A DNA stretch of 64,000 bases from Polymorphobacter megasporae (GCF_018982885.2 NZ_CP081848.1:2666001-2730000); one strand, 5' to 3'. Counted from the stretch's first letter, positions 18,082 to 26,504 are shown. A program made the numbers and translations. Notes: generated from the letters alone by a model not told the origin.

Positions 18082-19779
18082 CTAGTGATGCAGGCTGTAG
18101 GTGGCGACGCTCGCCGCGATTGGATCGAGCCGCACCGATAAGGCGATAGCGATCGCCGCAACAAGCAGGGCAGCCGCGACAACCCAGTTCACCTGTCGCC
18201 CCGACGGGAGCAACGGCCACAGCAGGATCGCCGACGCCGCCAGCGGGATCGCCGCCGCGACCGGCATCGTCGGCCCGATCCCCTGCATCAGGAAGAAGCC
18301 GAAGCCGACGAGGTACCCGACGCCGACGGCAGCCGCGGCGACCGTTGCGGCGGTGCCGAAGCGCGGCGCGAATGCGGCCGTCGCCGCGGCGATCCCGGCG
18401 AGCAGGACCGGCCAGGCAATGATGAACGCAGCGGTCGGCGCGATAATCTGGACCGCGACGCCGGCAATCAGCAGCGGGATCGTCACGCCCAGCCATGTCC
18501 CGATGCCGTCGGGCGACCGGCGAAACAGCGCCGCGACCGCCGACAGCGCCGCCGTGCATAGCAACAACGCCTGAAGCTGCAGCCGCGGGATCGCCGCGAG
18601 CCGGTCGTAGTAATTGACCTTGCCGTCCGCCCCCGAGACGAGGTTGACGAGGTAAAGCGCGCCTCCGGCGACGACGATCAACACCACCAGCGCCGCGACA
18701 CCGCGCCCGAGGTCGCGCGGCCTCGCCTTACCGCGCAGGGCGGCGGCGGTGAGGATGAGCGCGGCGACCCCGAGGATCGCCCATCCGACAGCCGCGGGAT
18801 AAATCATCAGGAAAGAGCTGAACGCGTCGAAGAAGACGAGGCTTGGCGCATTATGCGGCAGCGCCGGGACCGTCGCCAGCGCGCGGGCGATGTCGAGACC
18901 CTGCGCCCCCATGTCCTGCAGCGCGCCGCGATCGAGATTGGCCGGCGTCGCCAGCGGCGAGTGGTAAAAACCCGACCGCCCGATGAAGGCGAAGTTGAAT
19001 CCCGGGATGCCGAGCGCCTTCGCCGGCGTATAATCGGTATCGTTGGGCAGCAACTCGTAGATCAGCACGCTCAGCGATGTCGCCGACGGGTGGCCAACCG
19101 TGCTCGCGAACAGCCGCATCATCCCGCCATTGTCGTGCCCGGTCTCGAACATCGCGGCGCGTCCGCCGCCGCCGCGCGTCTCGAAATTGACGATGACGCC
19201 GGGTCGTGCGCGCTCGGGATCGGTCCGGAAGAACGCGCGGGCGCCTTCGAGGCCGAGCTCCTCGCCGTCGGTGAGGAGGACGATGACGTCGCGCCGCGGT
19301 GGCGGCCCCGCCTTGAGCGCGCGGACGATCTCGATGATCGATGCGACCCCGGCGCCGTCGTCGGCGGCACCCGGCGATCCCCAGACGCTGTCGTAATGCG
19401 CCATCAGGACCAGCGCCGGTGCGGTCCGGTCGCGGCCGGGCAGGGTGGCGACGATGTTGACAACCGGCCGTACTGTTGCGTCGCCGCTCCACTTGGCGAG
19501 GCCCTTCGCGCCCTTGGCGCTCATCGGGTTGACCGTCGTTCGCACCGACAGGCCGAGCCCGCGCAGCCGCTCGATCAGCCACGCCCTGACGCGGGCGTTG
19601 TCGGCACTCCCGCTCGGATGCGGCGCGCGCCCGATTTCCTGCACGTCGCTCATCGCGCGCTCGGCGGAGAAGTCGGCGGCCGGCGTATCGACGCCGCGCG
19701 GCCCCGGCGGCGTTGTCGCCAGCACTGCGAACAACGCCGCGCCGATCACAGCCAAGAACAACGCCCAATAGTCGCGCAT
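18082..19779 (-). CDS. M28 family metallopeptidase with C-terminal membrane domain
   Basis: A 565-residue protein. One N-terminal helix (FLAVIGAALFAVLAT) leads into a zinc aminopeptidase-like M28 domain, with metal and catalytic residues in LMAHYDSVWGSPGAADDGAG, LLTDGEELGLEGAR and GRSGFYHSP. The second half carries about eight to nine membrane helices, as in ER/Fxna-like M28 proteins. It should cleave peptides at the periplasmic face. The start at 19779 is supported by a GGGGGGAA stretch about 6 bases upstream; an earlier ATG at 19803 would add 8 residues. It follows the S9 peptidase gene by 32 bases on the same strand. Confidence 0.9.
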   Translation of the reverse strand: MRDYWALFLAVIGAALFAVLATTPPGPRGVDTPAADFSAERAMSDVQEIGRAPHPSGSADNARVRAWLIERLRGLGLSVRTTVNPMSAKGAKGLAKWSGDATVRPVVNIVATLPGRDRTAPALVLMAHYDSVWGSPGAADDGAGVASIIEIVRALKAGPPPRRDVIVLLTDGEELGLEGARAFFRTDPERARPGVIVNFETRGGGGRAAMFETGHDNGGMMRLFASTVGHPSATSLSVLIYELLPNDTDYTPAKALGIPGFNFAFIGRSGFYHSPLATPANLDRGALQDMGAQGLDIARALATVPALPHNAPSLVFFDAFSSFLMIYPAAVGWAILGVAALILTAAALRGKARPRDLGRGVAALVVLIVVAGGALYLVNLVSGADGKVNYYDRLAAIPRLQLQALLLCTAALSAVAALFRRSPDGIGTWLGVTIPLLIAGVAVQIIAPTAAFIIAWPVLLAGIAAATAAFAPRFGTAATVAAAAVGVGYLVGFGFFLMQGIGPTMPVAAAIPLAASAILLWPLLPSGRQVNWVVAAALLVAAIAIALSVRLDPIAASVATYSLHH

Positions 19780-19811
19780 GTATTTCCCCCCGGACTTTAT
19801 CATTACGACAG

Positions 19812-21905
19812 CTACTTGCTTGAGCTGGCCGGCATCGTCGCGTTGACCGGCGTGCCCGTCCGATACCGCCCGAACCATGCGAGGATCACCCCGTTCTCCG
19901 CCGCCAACTGCGAGGGCCGTTCCGCCAGCCCGTGGTGGCTCGCCCCCGGCACCCGCACCAGCGCGGTCGGGATCTTGCGGATCTGGAGGGCGTCGTAGAA
20001 CTGCTCGGCCTCGCTGCCGGGGGTGCGGTGGTCTTCCTCGCCGACCATCAGCAGGGTCGGGGTGGTGACGTTGCCGACGAGGCTGAGCGGCGAGTGTTTC
20101 CACAGCAGGTCGGGGTTCTCCCACGGCTGTGCGCCGAACCAGTATTTGAGCATTTCGGCATAGCCGTCGGTCGTCAGCCCCTCGCTTGCCCAGTTGATGA
20201 CGGGCTTCTGGCTAACCGCGGCCTTGAAGCGGTTGGTCTTGCCGACGACCCATGCGGTGAGCAGCCCGCCGCCCGATCCGCCGGTGACAAACAGGTTGTT
20301 CGGATCGACCGGGCCGTGGGCGATCGCATCGTCGACGACGCTCATGAGGTCGTCATAGTCGTGGCTCGGATAGTCCTTCCAGATGGTGTTGGCGAAGGCC
20401 GCGCCCTGGCTCGTCGACCCGCGCGGGTTGGCATAGACGACGACGTAACCGGCGGCGGCATAGAGTTGGTCCTCGGTCGACCACACCGGCGAATACGCCG
20501 CGTAGGGCCCGCCGTGGATTTCGAGGATCAACGGCATCTTGAACGCCGGGTCGTAGTTCGGCGGGGTAACCATCCAATAGTCGATCATCATGCCGTCGGC
20601 CGACGAGGCGACGTGATGCGCCTTGACCTCGCCGAGCGTCTTGCCCGCGAACAGCCCGTCGTTGAGCCGGGTGAGCAGGCGGGTCTTGCCGCCGCTCGCC
20701 AGCCCGACGTCGGCGGGATGTGCGGGGGTGCCGGCGGTGAAGGCGACCGCGCCGGTCTTCGCGACGCTGAACGACCCGCCGGTGTACGGCCGGTCGAGGT
20801 CGCCGCCCGCGAGGCCCTCGGCGACGGGGGTCATCCTGCCGTCGAGGTCGAAGCGCGCGACCTTGGTGACGCCGTGGTCTTCGTACGCCGCGACGATGCT
20901 CCGCCCGTCGGCCGACCAGCGCGGCGAATGGACCGAGCGGTCGAGGCTGGCGCTGATGACGCGCGACCCGCTGCCGTCGCGGTTCATCACGCTAAGCTGG
21001 CTGTTCTCATATGCGCGCAGGTGGTCGTCGAAGCCGGTGTAGGCGATGAGCTTGCCGTCGGGCGATGCTTGCGGCGCGGTGTCGGGGCCGTTGCGCGTCG
21101 TCAGCTGGGTGATCGTGCCGCGCTCGACCGCGACGGCGAAGATATCGGAGTTGAGCGGCTCGCGCTCCCAGTCCTTGCCGTGGTTCGAGCTGAACAGGAT
21201 CGCGTCGCCGTCGCGGGTCCAGCTCAGTCCGGCGTCGTCGTCATACTTGCCGAAGGTCAGCTGGCGCGGCGCGCCGCCGTCGGAGCCGACGACGAAGACA
21301 TGGGTGAAGCCGGGCTTGAGATAACCCTCGCCGTCGGCGCGGTAGTTGACCTTGGTGACGATGTTGAGCGGGTCGGCCCATTTCGCGCCCTCGGGCTTGG
21401 CGAGCGGGGTGCCGATCTTCTCGCCCTCGTCGGGGGTGAACAATGTGAAGGCAATGCGCTTGCCGTCGGGCGACCACGCCATGTCCTCGGGTGCGTCGGG
21501 CAGGGCGGTGATGCGCGCGTTGGTCCCGCTGTTCATCCAGTGGACGTACAACTGCGGCTTGCCCCCCGCGTCGGCGGCGGCATAGGCGATCTTGGTCCCG
21601 TCGGGCGACCAGCGCGGGCGGCTCGCGACGCCGTCGAGCAGCGGGGACTGCGCACCGGTGGCGACGTCGACGAGCCAGATCGTCCGCCGCGCCTTGTCGG
21701 TCATGATGTCCTCCGACGAGCGGACATAGGCGATGTGCTTGCCGTCGGGGCTGATCTGGACGTCGGTCGCCTGTTCGAGGCCAAAAACGTCGCGCGGCGT
21801 GAAGACCGGCGACGCGGCGGTCGCGAGCGGCGTCTGGGCGGCGAGGGGCAGGGCGGGAAAGGCGGCGGTAAAGAGGAGGACGGCGGTCAGCGTCAGGCGC
21901 ATCAT
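19812..21905 (-). CDS. S9 family prolyl oligopeptidase / acylaminoacyl-peptidase
   Basis: A 697-residue secreted serine peptidase. It has a signal peptide (ending LPLAAQ), then a WD40-like beta-propeller with repeated SPDGKHIAY/SPDGTKIAY units, then an alpha/beta-hydrolase domain. Catalytic Ser is in FVTGGSGGGLLTAWVVG near residue 543, Asp in MVGEEDHRTPGSE near 626, His in VPGASHHGLAERP near 655. It likely degrades short peptides in the periplasm. Paired with the M28 peptidase just downstream, it may form a peptide-scavenging operon. Translation could start at either of two adjacent ATGs. Confidence 0.93.
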   Translation of the reverse strand: MMRLTLTAVLLFTAAFPALPLAAQTPLATAASPVFTPRDVFGLEQATDVQISPDGKHIAYVRSSEDIMTDKARRTIWLVDVATGAQSPLLDGVASRPRWSPDGTKIAYAAADAGGKPQLYVHWMNSGTNARITALPDAPEDMAWSPDGKRIAFTLFTPDEGEKIGTPLAKPEGAKWADPLNIVTKVNYRADGEGYLKPGFTHVFVVGSDGGAPRQLTFGKYDDDAGLSWTRDGDAILFSSNHGKDWEREPLNSDIFAVAVERGTITQLTTRNGPDTAPQASPDGKLIAYTGFDDHLRAYENSQLSVMNRDGSGSRVISASLDRSVHSPRWSADGRSIVAAYEDHGVTKVARFDLDGRMTPVAEGLAGGDLDRPYTGGSFSVAKTGAVAFTAGTPAHPADVGLASGGKTRLLTRLNDGLFAGKTLGEVKAHHVASSADGMMIDYWMVTPPNYDPAFKMPLILEIHGGPYAAYSPVWSTEDQLYAAAGYVVVYANPRGSTSQGAAFANTIWKDYPSHDYDDLMSVVDDAIAHGPVDPNNLFVTGGSGGGLLTAWVVGKTNRFKAAVSQKPVINWASEGLTTDGYAEMLKYWFGAQPWENPDLLWKHSPLSLVGNVTTPTLLMVGEEDHRTPGSEAEQFYDALQIRKIPTALVRVPGASHHGLAERPSQLAAENGVILAWFGRYRTGTPVNATMPASSSK

Positions 21906-21995
21906 GGTCTCGCTTCAAAGGACACACGGATTTATGACGCTTGATGCGCGTTCCGCACAAGTGTAATAGACAGGCAATACAGTATGGAGACGAAC

Positions 21996-22568
21996 ATGCG
22001 CCGCGCCGCCCTGCTTTTCATGGTCCCGCTTGCCCTCGCCCCGCTCGCCCTGACAGCGTGCAACCGTCACCGCACCGAGGAGACGACGACGGTCGTGACC
22101 AAGGACGGGGTGACGACGACGACGGTAACGACGCGGAAGGTCGGGGCGCACGACGACGATAAGACCGCCGCCGGGCTCGACATCGACACCGACAAGTTCA
22201 AGGCGAACATCGAAATCCCGGGGCTGTCGCTCGGCGGCGACCACATGGATATGGACGGGATGAAACTGTATCCCGGGTCGACGGTCAAGGGCATGCACGT
22301 CAAGGCGAGCGATCATAATGGTGACTCGCGCGGCACGGTGACGATGGACTTCACCAGCCCCGCCGCTCCCGCCGCGGTCGCCGATCACATGAAGGCGCAG
22401 GCGGAAAAAGCCGGCTTCACCGTGGTGGGTGCCTCCGCCGCCGGGCTGACCGGGACGAAGGTCGAGGACAAGGACACCAACCACTTCACCATCACGCTCA
22501 ATCCCAATGGTGATGCGACCGTCGGGCAGCTGGTGATGACGGGATCGAAGGAAAAGTTGGGCTGGTAA
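21996..22568 (+). CDS. Threonine-rich lipoprotein of unknown function
   Basis: A 190-residue protein with a lipoprotein signal peptide (MRRAALLFMVPLALAPLALTAC). The mature N-terminus is Thr-rich (TEETTTVVTKDGVTTTT). A C-terminal domain around residues 95-190 (KLYPGSTVKGMHVKASD, then ADHMKAQAEKAGFTVVG) resembles small envelope domains of unknown role. GGAGA at 21986-21990 sits 5 bases before this ATG; a further ATG at 21984 lacks a Shine-Dalgarno sequence. It is divergent from the S9 peptidase. Confidence 0.75.
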   Translation: MRRAALLFMVPLALAPLALTACNRHRTEETTTVVTKDGVTTTTVTTRKVGAHDDDKTAAGLDIDTDKFKANIEIPGLSLGGDHMDMDGMKLYPGSTVKGMHVKASDHNGDSRGTVTMDFTSPAAPAAVADHMKAQAEKAGFTVVGASAAGLTGTKVEDKDTNHFTITLNPNGDATVGQLVMTGSKEKLGW

Positions 22569-22569
22569 T

Positions 22570-22605
22570 CTAATTCCTTCCTCGCTCTTGCGGGGGAGGA
22601 ATTAG
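22570..22605. terminator. Strong hairpin between convergent genes
   Basis: CTAATTCCT followed by TCCTCGC (22570-22585), loop TCTT, then GCGGGGG and AGGAATTAG (22590-22605). This gives a 16-pair stem including a few G-T pairs. It lies just after the lipoprotein stop and before the end of tesB on the other strand, as expected for a bidirectional transcription end. No long T-tract is present. Confidence 0.6.
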
Positions 22606-22628
22606 GCGATCCGCGTCTGCCGGCGAGC

Positions 22629-23537
22629 CTACTCCCGATACCTAATCAACCCCTCCTGCATCACCGTCGCGACCATCCGCCCATCGTGCGCGAAGATCAG
22701 CCCCCGGTTCATGCCCCGGCCGCCGCTCGCGCGCGGGGAGTCCTGGGCGAACAAATGCCAGTCGTTGAGGTCGGGCGTCGCGTGGAACCACATCGCATGG
22801 TCGATCGACGCGACCTGAAGCTTGGGGTCGGCCCAGCTGATCGCGTGCGGCATCAGGCAGGTGTCGAGCAATGTCATGTCGCTGGCGAAGGCGAGTAGGC
22901 AGCGCGCGAGGACCGGATCACCCGGCACCGGGCTCGCCGCGCGGAACCAGTTATGCTGGACCGGCTTCGCCTTCTTCGGCTTGAACGGGTCCATCGGCTC
23001 GACCGGGCGGAATTCGATCGGCCGGTCGCGGTTGCCCCATAAGGTGCGGAATGGCTCGGGAGTCGTCGCGGCGCGGCGCTCGAACAGCTCGCGCTCGTTG
23101 CGCAGCCCGTCGGGACCAGCGACCTTGGGCAACGCCGCGGCATGGTCGAAGCCGGTCTCGGCGATGGCGAACGACGCCGCCATGTTGAAGATTGGTCGAC
23201 CGTGCTGGATCGCGATGACCCGCCGCGTGGCGAAGCTGGTGCCGTCGCGGTCGCGCTCGACGCGGTAGACGATCGGCGCGGCGGGATCGCCGGGGCGGAG
23301 GAAATAGGCGTGGAGCGAGTGCGCCAGCCGGTCGGCGCGGACCGTCCGCGACGCCGCCATCAACGCCTGCGCGACGACCTGCCCGCCATAGACGCGGGTC
23401 CAGCCGGGGTCGTTCGAGATGCCGCGAAAGAGGTCGACCTCGAGCGCCTCGACGTCGAGCAACGCCAGCAGCCGTTCGACCGCAGCGGCGTCGGGGCCGG
23501 CATCAGGGGCAGCGGCAGGCGGAAGCGGATTATTCAT
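22629..23537 (-). CDS. tesB: Acyl-CoA thioesterase II
   Basis: A 302-residue double-hotdog thioesterase that hydrolyses acyl-CoA to free fatty acid and CoA. Family segments: NDPGWTRVYGGQVVAQALMAASRTV, HSLHAYFLRPGDP and DGTSFATRRVIAIQHGRPIF in the first hotdog; LLDTCLMPHAISW, SIDHAMWFHATPDLNDW and SPRASGGRGMNRGLIFAHDG in the second, where the Asp/Thr/Gln-type active-site residues lie. Normal length. It starts MNNPLPPAAAPDAGPDAAAVERLL. Confidence 0.95.
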   Translation of the reverse strand: MNNPLPPAAAPDAGPDAAAVERLLALLDVEALEVDLFRGISNDPGWTRVYGGQVVAQALMAASRTVRADRLAHSLHAYFLRPGDPAAPIVYRVERDRDGTSFATRRVIAIQHGRPIFNMAASFAIAETGFDHAAALPKVAGPDGLRNERELFERRAATTPEPFRTLWGNRDRPIEFRPVEPMDPFKPKKAKPVQHNWFRAASPVPGDPVLARCLLAFASDMTLLDTCLMPHAISWADPKLQVASIDHAMWFHATPDLNDWHLFAQDSPRASGGRGMNRGLIFAHDGRMVATVMQEGLIRYRE

Positions 23538-23640
23538 TACGCCCGGGTAGCGATCGTGCGCACGCCTGTCACCGGAACTTTCGATCGGGACGTTCGCTTT
23601 GGGATCACTACGGCTTCACAACGGTCAAGGGGTCCCGCAA

Positions 23641-23814
23641 ATGCTTCGTTACGCTCTTATCTTTCTCGTCGTCGCGCTCGTCGCCGGCCTCCTCGGCTTC
23701 GGCGGTCTTGCCGGTGCCGCCGTCGGTATCGCCAAGATTCTGTTCTACATCTTCATCATTCTGTTCGTCGTGGGTCTCGTGATGCACCTCGTCCGGGGTG
23801 GCCGCACGATCTAA
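23641..23814 (+). CDS. DUF1328 (YtjA family) small membrane protein
   Basis: A 57-residue protein, [20 protein letters not shown] followed by a second hydrophobic segment ([20 protein letters not shown]) and a short basic tail. This two-helix architecture and the [19 protein letters not shown] core identify DUF1328. Function unknown; members are often induced by envelope or general stress. A rho-independent terminator follows 24 bases after the stop. Confidence 0.9.
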   Translation: MLRYALIFLVVALVAGLLGFGGLAGAAVGIAKILFYIFIILFVVGLVMHLVRGGRTI

Positions 23815-23838
23815 CGATCGATTTCGGATAAAGCTTGA

Positions 23839-23866
23839 GGCCGTCGGAGCAATCCGGCGGCCTTTT
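23839..23866 (+). terminator. Rho-independent terminator of the DUF1328 gene
   Basis: Stem GGCCGTCGG (23839-23847) with CCGGCGGCC (23854-23862), one T-G pair, a six-base loop, followed by TTTT. It sits between DUF1328 and the tRNA-Asp gene. Confidence 0.85.
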
Positions 23867-23912
23867 GCTTGACACCATCGGGGGGGTCGCCTAACCCCGC
23901 CGCCTCGCGCAA

Positions 23913-23989
<77 letters not shown>

Positions 23990-24044
23990 CGCGGCGCGAA
24001 ATCTCCCGCCGCTTGCGCCGATCATTCCCGCCGATTGTTTGCGC

Positions 24045-24338
24045 TCAGTTCCGGGCGTCGAACGTCTTCAATTCATAAGCGATCGATGCTTCGACGAGGG
24101 CTTCCCACAGCGTCGCTGCAAGACCGTCGGGCAGCTCGGCGGCAGCGGCCTCGCGCACGGCGTTGGCGATGACTTCGGCCTTGCGCGGCTCGTCGCGAAC
24201 GGCGGTGCGATCCGGCTTGATCCGGGCGGCGGCGAGCATGAAGTCGAACCGGCGGCGAAGCACCGCGACCAGTTCGCGGTCGATTGCGTCAACCCCGGCA
24301 CGGACCTCGGTCATCGACATGCAATCGGCGGCGGTCAT
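24045..24338 (-). CDS. Chorismate mutase (AroQ/PchB type)
   Basis: A 97-residue all-helical chorismate mutase converting chorismate to prephenate for Phe/Tyr synthesis. It reads MTAADCMSMTEVRAGVDAID, then LRRRFDFMLAAARIKPDRTAVRD, then EALVEASIAYELKTFDA. The charged residues expected in the active site (Arg in EVRAGVD, Lys in ARIK, Arg in TAVRDEPRK) are present. The start at 24338 overlaps the DUF2842 stop as ATGA; shorter starts at 24320 or 24314 are possible. It is last in a minus-strand run of 6S RNA, 5-FCL, DUF2842 and this gene. Confidence 0.88.
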   Translation of the reverse strand: MTAADCMSMTEVRAGVDAIDRELVAVLRRRFDFMLAAARIKPDRTAVRDEPRKAEVIANAVREAAAAELPDGLAATLWEALVEASIAYELKTFDARN

Positions 24339-24559
24339 CGCGGCGCGCGCCACGACCCGGTCTCCATCCACTGCAGCAGCGGCTTCAACGGCAACAGCCA
24401 CAGGCAGCCGAGCAGCAGGTACACCGGGGTCGCGATATACCATGGCAGCGCGCCGATCGGGCCGAGCAGCCGCGACACCAACCCGGCATAGATGATCAGG
24501 CCCAGCACCATCGCCAGCACGCCGATGGGTTTGCGGTACGTCGGGGGTTTCATGGCCAT
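24335..24559 (-). CDS. DUF2842 small membrane protein
   Basis: A 74-residue protein, MAMKPPTYRKPIGVLAMVLG, with two hydrophobic helices separated by the GPIGALPWYIATPVYLLLG segment, ending WMETGSWRAPR. It matches DUF2842, a short alphaproteobacterial inner-membrane family of unknown role. The ATG could be 24559 or 24553. Its stop overlaps the chorismate mutase start by four bases. The space to the 5-FCL gene is 44 bases, so the three are probably one transcript. Confidence 0.85.
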   Translation of the reverse strand: MAMKPPTYRKPIGVLAMVLGLIIYAGLVSRLLGPIGALPWYIATPVYLLLGCLWLLPLKPLLQWMETGSWRAPR

Positions 24560-24603
24560 GCCGCCGACATAAGCGCAGGGGGTGACATTGTCAGCCTCGT
24601 GCG

Positions 24604-25185
24604 TCACCGGGTAAAGCGGTGCCACCCCGACGGCGTCGCCAGCGCATCGAGCGGCGCGTCCCACGCATCGGCAGGCAATGCCTCGACCCGCTGCACGTCC
24701 CAGGCGACCCCGATCGCGAACACTTGCCCGCTCCCCCGCAGCAGCGCCAACGTCCGGTCGTAATAGCCGCCCCCCTGACCGAGCCGGTGGCCGCGCGCGT
24801 CGACCGCGATCAGCGGCACGAGGATGATAGTCGGGACCGCGACGGGAGCGTCCGCCGCCGGTTCGGGGATGCCGAGTGCGCCGGGAACGAGGCTCGCTGC
24901 GCCGGCATGATGGAAGGTCAGCGGCGAATCGCGGGTGACGCGCGGATAGAGCATCGCGCGCGCGAAGCCGCACGGGTCGATCTCGTCACCACACGCCCGA
25001 TAGACTGCGACCGGCCCCGGTCCGAGATTGGCGTCGAGGACAGCGGCAAGCGCAGCCTCGAGCCGCGCCCGCTCGCCCGGCGCCAGCCCCGCGACATACG
25101 CCGCCCGCGCCGCTCGCAACGTCCGGCGCAACGCTGCCTTGGTAGGGGTCGACGCTGGGTGAGGGGAGGTCGGCGGGACCACCAT
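24604..25185 (-). CDS. 5-formyltetrahydrofolate cyclo-ligase
   Basis: A 193-residue enzyme (ygfA/fau/MTHFS family) that converts 5-formyl-THF to 5,10-methenyl-THF with ATP. Visible: N-terminal basic helix TKAALRRTLRAARAAY, the CGDEIDP segment, LVPLIAVDARGHRLGQGGGY and YYDRTLALL, which is the family's nucleotide/substrate loop. It is immediately downstream of 6S RNA on the same strand, the order seen widely in proteobacteria, so 6S is likely processed from or co-transcribed with this mRNA. Confidence 0.95.
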   Translation of the reverse strand: MVVPPTSPHPASTPTKAALRRTLRAARAAYVAGLAPGERARLEAALAAVLDANLGPGPVAVYRACGDEIDPCGFARAMLYPRVTRDSPLTFHHAGAASLVPGALGIPEPAADAPVAVPTIILVPLIAVDARGHRLGQGGGYYDRTLALLRGSGQVFAIGVAWDVQRVEALPADAWDAPLDALATPSGWHRFTR

Positions 25186-25194
25186 AGCCGTTTG

Positions 25195-25327
25195 CCTGAA
25201 AGTCCTCTGATGCCAAGTACATCAGGTGGGGACCATGTAGTTCGGACCAGGATCCGACCAGAGACAGCCCCCTAGGAGAGTGAATCGCCTCAGGGAAATA
25301 TGGGCTCGTACAAGGCAGTGCCCGCCT
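25195..25327 (-). ncRNA. ssrS: 6S RNA (approximate ends)
   Basis: Regulatory RNA that binds sigma70 RNA polymerase. Evidence: position between zapA and the 5-FCL gene and on their strand; the segment CCCTGAGGCGATTCAC, close to the E. coli 6S segment CCCUGAGCCGAU; and long-range pairing of TGCC-TT-GTAC (25308-25317) with GTAC-TT-GGCA (25211-25220), as in the rod-shaped fold. A small hairpin with stem TCGGA/TCCGA lies on the 3' arm. A sigma70-type promoter is placed exactly upstream, predicting a 5' end near 25327. The 3' end is uncertain and may extend to the 5-FCL start. Confidence 0.75.
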
Positions 25328-25333
25328 CATCCC

Positions 25334-25362
25334 GATATAGGCGCTTTGTCCCGGGCGCTCAA
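25334..25362 (-). promoter_or_regulatory. Sigma70-type promoter of 6S RNA
   Basis: Reading the minus strand, TTGAGC (25357-25362) is followed by exactly 17 bases and TATATC (25334-25339). The predicted transcription start is at about 25327-25328, at the 5' edge of the 6S-like sequence. Confidence 0.65.
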
Positions 25363-25444
25363 CCACCGGTGCTCGACCATCGGCAAATTGAATCGGCGAT
25401 CGATTTGTGTAGTTTAGTACGAAGTCGGACTTTTGGGGGTGCAC

Positions 25445-26014
25445 ATGCCGTTGAACGAAGAGCTGAGCTGGTCGCAGGTTGGAGCGATCGTCACCAATGC
25501 CGATATCTCGCCGCCGGGAACAGTCAGCGACGCGTTCCAGCTGGCGTACGGCATGCCGACGAAGGAGCTGCTTCCAGCGGGCATGTCGCTCTACAAATTC
25601 AACGGCTGGAACTCGCTCGGGCAGGGGGCGATCACTGCGGGGACCGAACTGTCGCCGTGGTGGAGCCCGACCGCGCCATTCAAGCACGATGCCGGGCTCG
25701 TCCAGCGGCAGAAGATCGCCGACGCCAACGGCGTGTCGTTCCGCGAATGGGGCCGCCTGACCTCGGTCATCAAGGAAAACTGGAGCTCACTCGACTGGCT
25801 GCTGACGGTCCAGCTCGCGGTGCCGGTCTATGCCTGGTTCGGCGGCTTCAAGGGCATGGCGCGGATCGACAAGGACACCCAGTCGCGCCGGAACGCCGCG
25901 CTCGAAAAGCGCGGCGCCGGTAGCAACCTGCCCGGCGGCGGGACGCAGTTCTACATCCCCAACCTGACGGTCGGCGCGATCGTCAGCCCGGCGTTCCGCT
26001 CACTCGGCGCTTAA
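25445..26014 (+). CDS. Hypothetical Trp/Tyr-rich protein divergent from 6S RNA
   Basis: A 189-residue soluble-looking protein starting MPLNEELSWSQVGAIVTNAD. Notable segments: MSLYKFNGWNSLGQG, ELSPWWSP, NWSSLDWLLTVQLAVPVYAWFGGFKG and QFYIPNLTVGAIVSPAF. No family is recognised with certainty. GGGGGTG precedes the ATG, and TTGAAT (25388-25393) with TAGTTT (25410-25415) could be its promoter, back-to-back with that of 6S RNA. The stop shares the bases TTAA with the zapA stop on the other strand. Its codon use is like the genome core, so it is unlikely to be a shadow frame. Confidence 0.7.
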   Translation: MPLNEELSWSQVGAIVTNADISPPGTVSDAFQLAYGMPTKELLPAGMSLYKFNGWNSLGQGAITAGTELSPWWSPTAPFKHDAGLVQRQKIADANGVSFREWGRLTSVIKENWSSLDWLLTVQLAVPVYAWFGGFKGMARIDKDTQSRRNAALEKRGAGSNLPGGGTQFYIPNLTVGAIVSPAFRSLGA

Positions 26015-26331
26015 TCGCGCCCCGCCTCGAGCGTCGCGGCGAGGGTTTCAACGCGGGCAAGCAAGGCGGCGTAACGCTCGTCATCTGCAGCACCTGCCGC
26101 CGGGGCGATCGGTGCCGTCGCACCACCGTTGCGCGCGGCGAACAACTCGTCGGCGACCTGGATGCCCGCCATCAACAATAGGCGTGGCTCGCTCATCGTG
26201 CCGATCGCGGCGGTGAGCTCGTCGGCTTTCGCCGCGAGAAGCGCAGCGAGCGCGGTGATGTGCCCCTCCTCGCCGTCGCCGCACGACAGCGGATAGGTGC
26301 GTCCGCCGATCCCGACCCTGACCTGGCCCAT
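26011..26331 (-). CDS. zapA: Cell division protein ZapA
   Basis: A 106-residue FtsZ-ring-associated protein that bundles FtsZ filaments at mid-cell. It begins MGQVRVGIGGRTYPLSCGDGEEGHI, the typical ZapA beta-strand start, followed by helix ALAALLAAKADELTAAIG and MAGIQVADELFAAR, then an alanine-rich linker and a C-terminal coiled coil (YAALLARVETLAATLE). It is immediately downstream of a small coiled-coil gene and upstream of the 6S/5-FCL unit, the classical neighbourhood. Confidence 0.92.
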   Translation of the reverse strand: MGQVRVGIGGRTYPLSCGDGEEGHITALAALLAAKADELTAAIGTMSEPRLLLMAGIQVADELFAARNGGATAPIAPAAGAADDERYAALLARVETLAATLEAGRD

Positions 26332-26504
26332 TACTTCGCCTCCGCGATCAACGCATCGAGTGCGCTGATCGCGTCACCTGCGGCCACATCGAGCGCGGTA
26401 GCCTTCGCCGCAGCGCGATCGCGTTCACCACGAAGTTTCGCCGCCGCTGCCTCGATCCGGTCGACCGCCGCGGACAGGCGTTCGAGTGTCGTCGTATCCG
26501 CCAC
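26331..26504 (-). CDS. Small coiled-coil protein upstream of zapA
   Basis: A 57-residue all-helical protein (TTLERLSAAVDRIEAAAAK, then LRGERDRAAAKATALD, ending ALDALIAEAK) forming one coiled coil. A GTG at 26504 is chosen because AGGAG (26512-26516 on the plus strand) stands 7 bases before it; the open frame further upstream would overlap tkt and is not protein-like. Its stop overlaps the zapA start region, so they are coupled. A role with ZapA in division, comparable to ZapB-like or DUF4164 partners, is inference. It is divergent from tkt. Confidence 0.65.
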   Translation of the reverse strand: MADTTTLERLSAAVDRIEAAAAKLRGERDRAAAKATALDVAAGDAISALDALIAEAK

